Below, piece after piece: positions 9,172 to 16,352 of a DNA stretch of 32,080 bases. A model generated the notes under the pieces. That model saw only the letters and a list, made by a program, of their open reading frames with translations. It had not been told where the DNA came from and ran no database searches. The stretch covers positions 1 to 32,080 of the forward strand of contig CAIZLW010000070.1 in assembly GCA_903933915.1 (NCBI GenBank). The letters run 5' to 3'. The stretch is from an uncultured beta proteobacterium (lineage in GTDB: Bacteria > Pseudomonadota > Gammaproteobacteria > Burkholderiales > SG8-41). Position 1 is the first letter of the stretch. Each line of letters begins with the position of its first letter. Made by a program: the position numbers and the translations under genes.

Positions 9172-10266
9172 ATGGAAATCTACGTTGTCGGCGGTGCGGT
9201 GCGTGACGAGATGCTCGGCCTGCCGGTGCAGGACCGCGATTACGTCGTCGTCGGCGCCACACCCGAAGAGATGGTGAAGCAGGGCTTCCGCCCGGTCGGC
9301 CGCGATTTTCCGGTGTTCCTGCATCCGCAGACCCATGAGGAATATGCGCTGGCGCGCACCGAACGCAAGACCGCGCCCGGTTATCACGGCTTTAACTTTC
9401 ACGCCGCACCTGACGTCACGCTGGAACAGGATCTGCAGCGCCGTGACCTGACCATCAATGCGATGGCCCGTGCCGACAGCGGCCGGTTGATCGACCCTTA
9501 TCACGGCGCGGACGACCTTGGCGAAGGCATGCTGCGTCACGTCAGTCCGGCGTTTGCCGAAGATCCGGTGCGCATCCTGCGCGTCGCGCGGTTTGCCGCG
9601 CGCTTCGATTTCACCGTCGCGCCGGAAACGCAGGCGTTGATGGTGCAGATGGTGCAGGACGGCGAAGCCAACGCGCTGGTGGCCGAGCGGGTGTGGCAGG
9701 AACTGGCGAAGGGTTTGATGGAAAAAACACCGTCGGCGATGTTTGCAATTCTGCGCGACTGTGGCGCGTTGGCGCGCGTGCTGCCGCAACTCGATGCACT
9801 TTATGACGAGGGCCTGGCCGGTGAAGCGTTGGCGGCGCTGGATGCCGCTGCACCGACGGCGCTGGATGTGCGTTTTGCCGCGCTGATGCGCGCGCTGGAG
9901 CCTGAAGCTGTAGAGGCGTTGTGCGCCAGGCTGCGTGCACCCGCGAATTGCCGCGATCTGGCGCTGCTCGCGGCACGCCATGGCAACGCCCTGGCTGACG
10001 GCGCGGAACTGACCGCGGAAGAACTGGCGCAGGTCCTGGATGCCTGCGATGCCTGGCGGCGCCCTGAGCGCTTTCGCGATCTGGTTGATGCGGCGCTGGC
10101 GGGGGTTGCCGGTGCAGATGCGGCGCGCAAACGGTTGCGTTGCGCGCATGACGCCGCGCTGGCGGTGGATGCGGGTGCCGTGGCGCGCACGCAAAAGTCA
10201 CCCGACGGCATCAAGTCTGCGGTGGCCGATGCGCGCCTCGCTGCCATTCGCAACGCAATTCAATAA
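9172..10266 (+). CDS. cca: CCA-adding tRNA nucleotidyltransferase, HD motif lost
   Basis: A 364-residue class II nucleotidyltransferase that adds or repairs the 3' CCA of tRNAs. N-terminal motifs are intact: YVVGGAVRDEMLG, the catalytic DRDYVVVGATPEEM, ALARTERKT and the base-selecting RRDLTINAMA. The protein is shorter than the usual roughly 410-residue proteobacterial enzyme with an HD domain. Around residues 233-250 it reads VRFAALMRALEPEAVEALCA, where relatives have a VRFAAL(T/V)HDLGK segment followed by a PRHxGH segment. The HD metal-binding residues and the stretch between the two motifs are therefore missing. Nucleotidyl transfer should remain; phosphodiesterase and phosphatase activities of the HD domain are probably gone. 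The gene starts 8 bp after the SDR gene. Confidence 0.93.
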   Translation: MEIYVVGGAVRDEMLGLPVQDRDYVVVGATPEEMVKQGFRPVGRDFPVFLHPQTHEEYALARTERKTAPGYHGFNFHAAPDVTLEQDLQRRDLTINAMARADSGRLIDPYHGADDLGEGMLRHVSPAFAEDPVRILRVARFAARFDFTVAPETQALMVQMVQDGEANALVAERVWQELAKGLMEKTPSAMFAILRDCGALARVLPQLDALYDEGLAGEALAALDAAAPTALDVRFAALMRALEPEAVEALCARLRAPANCRDLALLAARHGNALADGAELTAEELAQVLDACDAWRRPERFRDLVDAALAGVAGADAARKRLRCAHDAALAVDAGAVARTQKSPDGIKSAVADARLAAIRNAIQ

Positions 10267-10299
10267 TCAATTAAAACAATTATTAACGGAGAGACTTTG

Positions 10300-10923
10300 A
10301 TGATTGATTTTTACACCTGGACCACGCCGAACGGCCGCAAGATTTCGATCATGCTGGAAGAATGCGGATTGCCGTACCGGACCCATGCGATCAACATCGG
10401 CAAGGGCGATCAGTTCAAACCCGAATTCGTTGCGATCAATCCCAACAGCAAGATTCCGGCGATTGTCGACCCCGAAGGTCCGGACGGTCAGCCGATAGCG
10501 CTGATGGAGTCCGGGGCAATTCTGATCTATCTCGCCGGCAAGACCGGCAAATTTCTGCCGCAACCAATGCGGGATCGCTACGATGTATTGCAGTGGCTGA
10601 TGTTCCAGATGGGCGGTGTCGGCCCGATGTTCGGCCAGGTGCATCATTTCCTGCGTGCGGCGAAAGAACCGGTGCCGTATGCGATCGAGCGTTATGTCAC
10701 GGAAACGCGCCGGCTTTACGGTGTGCTTGATGCGCATCTGGCGAATCACCAATGGCTGGCCGGCGGCGAATACACCATCGCCGAAATGGCGACCTATCCG
10801 TGGATTGCCCGCCATGAGTGGCACAAGACCGATCTCAATGATTTTCCGCATGTGAAGCGCTGGTACGACTGCATTTCGGCGCGGCCTGCCGTGCAGCGCG
10901 GCATGGCGGTGCCCAAGATCTGA
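10300..10923 (+). CDS. glutathione S-transferase family protein (YfcG/Ure2p-like)
   Basis: A 207-residue protein. The N-terminal thioredoxin-like domain begins MIDFYTWTTPNGRK and contains NPNSKIPAIVD (cis-Pro loop) and LMESGAILIYLAGKTGKFLP, the glutathione-binding ES motif. The C-terminal helical domain has the N-capping-type segment YTIAEMATYPWI. The opening TxPNGxK and the helical domain resemble the YfcG/YghU group of disulfide-bond reductases that use glutathione. The substrate is unknown. An ATG at 10300 preceded by ACGGAGAG is chosen over the TTG one codon earlier. It is 33 bp after cca and 7 bp before the dioxygenase-like gene. Confidence 0.9.
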   Translation: MIDFYTWTTPNGRKISIMLEECGLPYRTHAINIGKGDQFKPEFVAINPNSKIPAIVDPEGPDGQPIALMESGAILIYLAGKTGKFLPQPMRDRYDVLQWLMFQMGGVGPMFGQVHHFLRAAKEPVPYAIERYVTETRRLYGVLDAHLANHQWLAGGEYTIAEMATYPWIARHEWHKTDLNDFPHVKRWYDCISARPAVQRGMAVPKI

Positions 10924-10930
10924 TGTAGCC

Positions 10931-11482
10931 ATGCGTGTCACGCGCCGCCGCCTGGTTCTGACTGCTGCCGGTGCGCTGCTTGCTCCGGTCCAGGCCATGG
11001 CGCTGTGCCGGCCGACGCCAAAAGACGCGCTGGGGCCGTTTTATAAATCCGACACGCCTGCAGTCGCAGAGTTGTGTGCCGTATCCGGCAAGGGTGGACA
11101 ACGGCTAAGCGTCAGCGGCCGTATCACAGCAATGCCGGACTGCCGTCCGCTGCCGGGCGCACGCGTCGAAGTCTGGCAGGCCGATGCGCAAGGCGATTAC
11201 ACGAGGGTGGGCGGTACGCGCGATGATCCACGTTGTCTGCTGCGCGCGACGCTGACCAGCGACCGCGAGGGGCGTTATCAATACACCACGATATTGCCCG
11301 GGGATTATCCGGGGCGGTCGCGGCATATCCACTACCGGGTGACGCATGCGGATCATGTTGAGCTGGTGACCCAGCTCTATTTCGATACCGGACGCGGCAT
11401 TGCGCCGCTGCTGGTGGCGGCTCTGAAACGCGACGGCGACAACTGGCAGGCTGCGTTCGACATCACGCTGGCCCGACGTTAG
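10931..11482 (+). CDS. exported intradiol ring-cleavage dioxygenase-like protein
   Basis: A 183-residue protein. The N-terminus MRVTRRRLVLTAAGALLA has a twin-arginine-like TRRRLVL followed by a hydrophobic core and an Ala-x-Ala site (AMA), suggesting Tat or Sec export. The remainder is the beta-sandwich dioxygenase core: RVEVWQADAQGDYTRV, GRYQYTTILPGDYP and SRHIHYRV. Two Tyr (in GDYTR and GDYPG) and two His (HIH) match the four non-haem Fe(III) ligands of catechol/protocatechuate dioxygenases. Aromatic ring cleavage is the family reaction, but no catabolic genes are nearby and the protein is single-domain and exported, so the substrate is unknown. Its stop overlaps the stop of the cytochrome gene on the opposite strand by 4 bp. 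Confidence 0.85.
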   Translation: MRVTRRRLVLTAAGALLAPVQAMALCRPTPKDALGPFYKSDTPAVAELCAVSGKGGQRLSVSGRITAMPDCRPLPGARVEVWQADAQGDYTRVGGTRDDPRCLLRATLTSDREGRYQYTTILPGDYPGRSRHIHYRVTHADHVELVTQLYFDTGRGIAPLLVAALKRDGDNWQAAFDITLARR

Positions 11483-12159
11483 CGGTTGCCGTCGCGGCGC
11501 GCGTGCCGCTGCAACAGGCGCACGATTTCCGCGGTATCGAGTTCCGGATTGGTGCGCAGTTCGCGCACGCCGACGATGGTGGTGGCCCAGGCCATGTGCT
11601 CCTGCATGCGTTTGACGACGCCGGGCCATTCGCCGGCGGTGTGCCGTTGCGGGTCCGGTAACGCATGACATTGCGAACACGCCAGACTGTACATCTGGCC
11701 GGCGCCGGTCTGCAGCGCGGGGTGTTTCGGATCGATTTCGCGCTGCGCATGTTTGCGCAGGTAAGCGGCGAGTGCGGCGACTTCAGGGTCGGCGGGCGCG
11801 GCGACGCTGGCCATCATGTCTTTCATCAGCGCGCCCATATTGCCCTGGCCCCGCATGCGCCACACCATGCGTTCGACCACGGACTGCCAGCGCGCGGCGG
11901 CGTGCATCTGTGGACTGGGCAGATGGTGGCATTGCACGCAGTAACGCGACATCAGCCGCGCACCCTCGGTATGGGGTTCCGGCAACTGTTGCGGTTCAAC
12001 GGCCGGCGGCAGGATGCGTTCGAGCATGCGGCCATGGGGACTTTGCGCCCACAGCTTGCGGGCCTGCGCGGTTTCCGGCGATTCAGCGGCATGGCCATGG
12101 ACGCCGATCAGCAGCGACACGACCCAGAATATGACGACCGGTAACCATGGCCGGGCCAT
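11479..12159 (-). CDS. periplasmic diheme cytochrome c
   Basis: A 226-residue protein with an N-terminal signal peptide (VVIFWVVSLLIGVHGHAA). Two covalent haem sites are visible, CVQCH in the middle and CSQCH in the second half, each followed by a similar segment (W-x2-VV-x-RM: WQSVVERMVWRM and WPGVVKRMQEHM). The two halves look like a tandem duplication of one haem domain. The Met-rich stretch GNMGALMKDMMA may give an axial ligand. It is presumably a periplasmic electron carrier; the partner is unknown. It follows the midA-like gene by 23 bp on the same strand and overlaps the dioxygenase gene stop by 4 bp. No good ribosome binding site precedes ATG 12159. Confidence 0.88.
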   Translation of the reverse strand: MARPWLPVVIFWVVSLLIGVHGHAAESPETAQARKLWAQSPHGRMLERILPPAVEPQQLPEPHTEGARLMSRYCVQCHHLPSPQMHAAARWQSVVERMVWRMRGQGNMGALMKDMMASVAAPADPEVAALAAYLRKHAQREIDPKHPALQTGAGQMYSLACSQCHALPDPQRHTAGEWPGVVKRMQEHMAWATTIVGVRELRTNPELDTAEIVRLLQRHARRDGNR

Positions 12160-12182
12160 GATAGCGGAATGACGCGGCCCGG

Positions 12183-13343
12183 CTAAAGCGAGTGGGATTT
12201 GTCGCCGCGGCTGAAACCCGACAGCGGTGAGGCGATGCCGCGGCCGAAGGCGATGACCTTGAACAGTTCGCCCATCTCCGCCGGCGACAGCAGTTGTTGC
12301 GCCTGCGCGGCGAGCGGCGCGTAACGCGCGACATCCGAGGCCGGCGTTTCGGCGAGCAGTGCAGTGATGCCGCAGTTGATCAGGAATTGCGCCTGATTGA
12401 CGTAACCGAGCAGATCGAGCGCCGCGCCGGCCTGCGCGATGGCGCTGAAATCAATATGCGCGGTGATGTCCTGCAGGCCCGGCCATAGAAACGGGTCGGC
12501 ATGCGCATGATGGCGGTAATGGCACATCAGCGTGCCGCGGTTGCGCTGCGGATGGAAAAACTCGCGCGCCGGGAAACCATAATCGATGAACAGCAATGCA
12601 CCGCGGTCGAGGCGTCGCGCAAGATCGGTCACCAGCGCCGGCGCGGCGAGGTTGATCTCGGTTTCGTAATCGTCGGGCAATGACAGTTGACGGGCGGCTG
12701 CGGCGACCGCGCCGGCCGCCGGCCGTGTCGCCCAGGCGTATCCGCCGCCGTCGGTCGCGACGCCGATCTCCCCGGCATCGCCGCTGTGCCAGTGGATACG
12801 ATGCACCGGCAGGGCGTCGAGGACTTCGTTGGCGATGACGACGGCGTCGATGCGCTCCGGCAGACGATCCAGCCATTCAATGCGCGACACATGCTGCGGC
12901 ACGCACGCCCGCAGTCGTTGTTGTTGCCGTTCGCGCAGATCGGCGCTGACCTCGAGGATGCGGTAGCGCTGCGGCAGCCGGCCCAGGGCGGCGAGTTCTT
13001 CAAGCAGCACGGCGGCGAGCGCGCCGCTGCCGGCGCCGAGTTCGATGATGTCGGGAACACCTTGCGCCAGCAGTTCGGCGAGCTGGCGTGCCAGCGTGCG
13101 GCCGAACAACGGTGACAGTTCCGGCGCGGTGACAAAATCACCGGCCGCGCCGAGCTTGCGGCTGCCGGCGCTGTAATAACCCAGGCCCGGCGCATACAGC
13201 GCGAGTTCCATGTAGCGCGCGAAACTGATCCAGCCGTTATTGCGTCCGATTTCGGCATTGATCAGCGTCTGAAGCTGCTGACTGACCGCCAGGGCATCGG
13301 CCGACGGCTGTGGCAGCGCGTTATTCTCTTGCGAAAAAGTCAC
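12183..13343 (-). CDS. SAM-dependent methyltransferase, MidA/NDUFAF7 family
   Basis: About 386 residues from the GTG at 13343 (an upstream TTG at 13370 is also in frame). Family features: ISFARYMELALYAPGLGYYSAG, FVTAPELSPLFGRTLARQL, and the SAM-binding glycine motif DIIELGAGSGALAAVLLEEL. IANEVLDALPV and the late segment LFIDYGFPAREFFHPQRNRGTL are also typical. The mitochondrial relative NDUFAF7 methylates an arginine of complex I; bacterial members are poorly characterised. It is first in a leftward pair with the diheme cytochrome c gene. On the minus strand a TATTAT lies just upstream of the GTG, so the leader could be very short; neither start has a convincing Shine-Dalgarno. Confidence 0.88.
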   Translation of the reverse strand: MTFSQENNALPQPSADALAVSQQLQTLINAEIGRNNGWISFARYMELALYAPGLGYYSAGSRKLGAAGDFVTAPELSPLFGRTLARQLAELLAQGVPDIIELGAGSGALAAVLLEELAALGRLPQRYRILEVSADLRERQQQRLRACVPQHVSRIEWLDRLPERIDAVVIANEVLDALPVHRIHWHSGDAGEIGVATDGGGYAWATRPAAGAVAAAARQLSLPDDYETEINLAAPALVTDLARRLDRGALLFIDYGFPAREFFHPQRNRGTLMCHYRHHAHADPFLWPGLQDITAHIDFSAIAQAGAALDLLGYVNQAQFLINCGITALLAETPASDVARYAPLAAQAQQLLSPAEMGELFKVIAFGRGIASPLSGFSRGDKSHSL

Positions 13344-13406
13344 GGCGGGATAATACGCTAAAATAAACAATCATTTACGTCGGTTTGCCTGACTGGAATT
13401 GCTCGC

Positions 13407-14156
13407 ATGAGCGGATTACTGAACGACAAGACTGCGCTGGTTACCGGTGGCGCGCGCCGCGTTGGCGCGGCGATCTGCCGACGCCTGCATGGCGCCGGTG
13501 CGAATATCGTCGTGCATTGCAATCAATCGCTGCACGAAGCGCAGGCGCTGGTGCATGAACTCAACGGACAGCGACCGGGGTCGGCAATAGTGATGCAGGC
13601 CGACTTGCTGGAAGCCGGCGCGCTGCCCGCGCTGGTGCAGCGGACGGTGTCGGTATTTGGCGGCCTGGATGTGCTGGTCAACAACGCTTCCAGTTTTTAC
13701 GCGACGCCCATAGGGGCAATCGATGAGCGGGCCTGGGATGACTTGATGGGTACCAACCTGAAGGCGCCGCTGTTTCTGGCGCAGGCTGCAGCGCCGGAAT
13801 TGCGGCGCACCCAGGGCTGCATCGTCAACATTATCGACATTCATGCCGAACGGCCGCTGGCGGATCACATGGTCTATACCGCGGCCAAGGGCGGATTGCT
13901 GGCGCTGACCCGTTCGCTGGCACTGGAACTCGGACCCGAGGTACGGGTTAATGGGGTATCTCCAGGTGCGATCATGTGGCCAGACGGGCCCGAATGGCAG
14001 AATGAGGACGAACGGCAACGCATCATCGATCACACGCTGCTCAAGCGCATCGGGGAGCCCGAGGATATTGCCGGTGCGGTCGAATTTCTCGCCACAGCGC
14101 CTTATGTCACAGGGCAGATCATTGCGATCGATGGTGGCCGCAGCATCATGTTGTGA
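13407..14156 (+). CDS. pteridine reductase (SDR family, FolM/PTR1-like)
   Basis: A 249-residue classical-fold short-chain dehydrogenase. The N-terminal TGGARRVGAAICRRL carries the TG-x3-R-x-G form of the NADPH motif typical of pteridine reductases, in place of TG-x3-G-x-G. NNASSFY marks the NN(A/S) element, and VYTAAKGGLLALTRSLALEL contains the catalytic Tyr-x3-Lys. The C-terminus ends with TGQIIAIDGGRSIML. Family role: NADPH-dependent reduction of dihydropterins/dihydrofolate to tetrahydro forms. It is 81 bp upstream of ttcA, a pairing common in betaproteobacteria, and is divergent from the midA-like gene across about 60 bp. Confidence 0.9.
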   Translation: MSGLLNDKTALVTGGARRVGAAICRRLHGAGANIVVHCNQSLHEAQALVHELNGQRPGSAIVMQADLLEAGALPALVQRTVSVFGGLDVLVNNASSFYATPIGAIDERAWDDLMGTNLKAPLFLAQAAAPELRRTQGCIVNIIDIHAERPLADHMVYTAAKGGLLALTRSLALELGPEVRVNGVSPGAIMWPDGPEWQNEDERQRIIDHTLLKRIGEPEDIAGAVEFLATAPYVTGQIIAIDGGRSIML

Positions 14157-14237
14157 TGACCGACTCGAATCGATACGAATAGAAATACGAAAAGACGAAT
14201 CAACAGGCACGGGTGAACCGCGCCGGAGCAGAAAACC

Positions 14238-15107
14238 ATGGAACCCCAGGTCATCAACATTACGCCGCGCAGCAACCGCGAACGCCGCGATCATTACGAG
14301 TCGAACAAGCTGGTCAAACGCCTGCGCCGGCAGGCAGGACAGGCGATCGCCGATTTCGACATGATCCGTGAAGGCGACAAGGTCATGGCCTGCCTGTCCG
14401 GCGGCAAGGACAGCTACGCGCTGCTCGATATTCTGCTGCATCTGCGCAGCCACGCGCCGATTGCCTTCGATATCGTCGCCGTCAATCTGGATCAGAAGCA
14501 GCCGGGGTTTCCGGAGCATGTGTTGCCGGAGTATCTGACCAAACTCGGTGTGCCTTTTCACATCGAAAACCAGGATACCTACAGCATCGTTAAGCGGGTG
14601 ATCCCCGAAGGCAAAACCATGTGCTCGCTGTGTTCGCGGCTGCGCCGTGGCGTGCTGTATCGCGTGGCGCAGGAGCTGGGCGCGACCAAAATCGCGCTGG
14701 GGCATCATCGCGACGACATTCTGGAGACGTTCCTGCTGAACATGTTCTACGGCGGCAAGCTGAAATCGATGCCGCCCAAGCTGGTCTCGGACGACGGTCG
14801 CAATGTGGTGATCCGCCCGCTGGCTTATTGCGAGGAGAGCGATCTCGAAGCGTATGCGGCGCTGCGCCAGTTTCCGATCATTCCCTGCACCTTGTGCGGA
14901 TCACAGGTAAACCTCAAGCGCAAGGAAATGAAGGCAATGCTGCGTGAATGGGAAAAGCGCCAGCCCGGTCGCGTGGAAACGATCCTGACCAGTCTGCAGA
15001 ACGTGCGGCCGTCGCATCTGATGGACCGCACGCTGTTTGATTTTGCCGCGGTGAGTGCGACGGGTGCGCCGGTCGCTGACGGCGATACGGCGTTCGACCG
15101 CGAATAA
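14238..15107 (+). CDS. ttcA: tRNA 2-thiocytidine(32) synthetase TtcA
   Basis: A 289-residue PP-loop ATPase. [13 protein letters not shown] (PP-loop, residues 54-59) activates C32 of tRNA by adenylation. CSLC (Cys129, Cys132) and CTLC (Cys217, Cys220) supply the cysteines that in the family bind a [4Fe-4S] cluster and carry sulfur. [19 protein letters not shown] is the conserved second half motif of TtcA. The product is s2C32 in certain tRNAs. The start ATG at 14238 has GGAG about 9 nt upstream. Confidence 0.97.
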   Translation: MEPQVINITPRSNRERRDHYESNKLVKRLRRQAGQAIADFDMIREGDKVMACLSGGKDSYALLDILLHLRSHAPIAFDIVAVNLDQKQPGFPEHVLPEYLTKLGVPFHIENQDTYSIVKRVIPEGKTMCSLCSRLRRGVLYRVAQELGATKIALGHHRDDILETFLLNMFYGGKLKSMPPKLVSDDGRNVVIRPLAYCEESDLEAYAALRQFPIIPCTLCGSQVNLKRKEMKAMLREWEKRQPGRVETILTSLQNVRPSHLMDRTLFDFAAVSATGAPVADGDTAFDRE

Positions 15108-15151
15108 AGCGGGGCAGGGCAGTTGCGTGCTGCACCCGCCCTGAATGACGG

Positions 15152-16123
15152 TTAAAAGTCCGGCTGGATGTTGTATTCCTTGACCGCCTTGCTCCAGCGC
15201 GCAATTTCCTGGCGCGTGAATTTGTCGAATTCCGCGGGTGTCGTCGGTACCGGTTCATAACCGCGGTCGCGCAGCAGCTTGCCGGTGTCGCCGTTCAGTA
15301 CCGTGGTCACCGCCTTGTTGAGCACGGTGACGGCTTCCTTCGGCATCTTCACCGGGCCCATCAGGCCGTACCAGCCGCTGATGGCGAAACCCTTGAACCC
15401 CGATTCGCCCAGCGTCGGAATTTCCGGCAGCTGCGGCGTGCGTTTGGCGGTGGTCACCGCGAGGCCGCGCAATTTGCCGGCTTTGATCTGCGGAATCGCC
15501 GCGCCGGGTCCGGAAAACAGCGTCTGTACTTCGCCGCCGACTGCCGCGGCCACTGAGGGTCCCGAGCCGCGATAGGGAATATGCGTCAGCTTGATCTTCG
15601 CGGCCTGGAAGAAGGCTTCCTGGGCGACATGCGCGGTGACGTTGCCCGAACCGAAATTCATCGAGTTGGGCTTGCTCTGTGCGAGTTTGATGAACTCCTG
15701 CAGCGTTTTTGCCTGCACGCTCGGATGCACGGTCATGATGTACGGCTGTTCGATCAGCTGGCTGATGCCGACAAAATCCTTGGCGACGTCAAAGCTGAGT
15801 TTGGACATCAGCGCCGGCGCTACGGCGGTGGCGCCGATTTCCGAGATCACCACGGTATAACCGTCGGCATTGGCGGTGGCGGCGATTGCCGTGCCGAGCG
15901 TGCCCTGGGCGCCGCCGCGGTTGTCGAGCAGGATCTGCTGGCCCAGTTCCGCGGTGAGCGCAGGCTGCATGATCCGCGACACCAGATCGGTGCCGCCGCC
16001 TGGCGGGAACGGTACGATCAGGCGGATCGGCTTGTTGGGATAGGCATTGCCCTGGGCGGCCATGGCAGGCGCTGCCAGTGCCAAGCACGCAGCAGTCAGC
16101 GGCAGGCAAAGAAGTCGGTTCAT
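15152..16123 (-). CDS. Bug/TctC-family periplasmic solute-binding protein
   Basis: A 323-residue protein starting at the ATG at 16123, chosen because GAGGAG lies 8 nt upstream and it begins a clean signal peptide (MNRLLCLPLTAACLALAAP, cleavage near AMA). The mature start AYPNKPIRLIVPFPPGGGTD is the family hallmark (the ligand-binding PGGGTD loop). Family members bind carboxylates, amino acids or related small acids for tripartite tricarboxylate transporters, but most genomic copies are orphans, as here: no tctA or tctB lies in the window. The ligand is unknown. It faces ttcA convergently and is divergent from the HTH-aminotransferase gene. Confidence 0.93.
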   Translation of the reverse strand: MNRLLCLPLTAACLALAAPAMAAQGNAYPNKPIRLIVPFPPGGGTDLVSRIMQPALTAELGQQILLDNRGGAQGTLGTAIAATANADGYTVVISEIGATAVAPALMSKLSFDVAKDFVGISQLIEQPYIMTVHPSVQAKTLQEFIKLAQSKPNSMNFGSGNVTAHVAQEAFFQAAKIKLTHIPYRGSGPSVAAAVGGEVQTLFSGPGAAIPQIKAGKLRGLAVTTAKRTPQLPEIPTLGESGFKGFAISGWYGLMGPVKMPKEAVTVLNKAVTTVLNGDTGKLLRDRGYEPVPTTPAEFDKFTRQEIARWSKAVKEYNIQPDF

Positions 16124-16274
16124 CAGCGGGGCTCCTCGTTGTCGATATTCTTGAAGTTGAAGCGCCACGTTATCATGACTTGGTGACGCAAAACATGGCG
16201 GGGTAGATGTCGATATAGATATAAATATACAATAAAAACATATGGTTACGGATGAATTTGGCGATAATATAGTC

Positions 16275-16303
16275 TTGTCAAAGTAATTTTGCCATGTTAA
16301 ATT
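16275..16303 (+). promoter_or_regulatory. candidate promoter of the HTH-aminotransferase gene
   Basis: TTGTCA (16275-16280, 5 of 6 to the -35 consensus) is followed after 17 bp by TAAATT (16298-16303, 4 of 6 to the -10 consensus). The start site would fall near 16310. The surrounding divergent spacer is strikingly AT-rich for this window, especially 16210-16245. The promoter of the leftward TctC gene was not resolved. Confidence 0.45.
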
Positions 16304-16326
16304 ACGGCCTGTTTCCGTTTACGGCC
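16302..16326 (+). promoter_or_regulatory. direct repeat TTACGGCC, possible operator
   Basis: TTACGGCC occurs at 16302-16309 and again at 16319-16326, 17 bp apart. The first copy overlaps the right end of the candidate -10 box and the second lies just after the predicted start site. This is where an autorepressor would bind, and the downstream gene begins with a Cro-like helix-turn-helix. Binding is an inference. Confidence 0.35.
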
Positions 16327-16352
16327 CATTGCGGCTTATCCAGTTGCCGAAC

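Noticed and set aside
13416-14708. Minus-strand open frame of about 430 codons opposite the pteridine reductase and ttcA
   Set aside because: It spans two real, oppositely coded genes and their spacer, which a true gene would not do, and shows no motif.
15108-15151. Intrinsic terminator between ttcA and the TctC gene
   Set aside because: A GGGC/GCCC pairing with internal mismatches is possible but there is no T run on either strand, so support is too weak.
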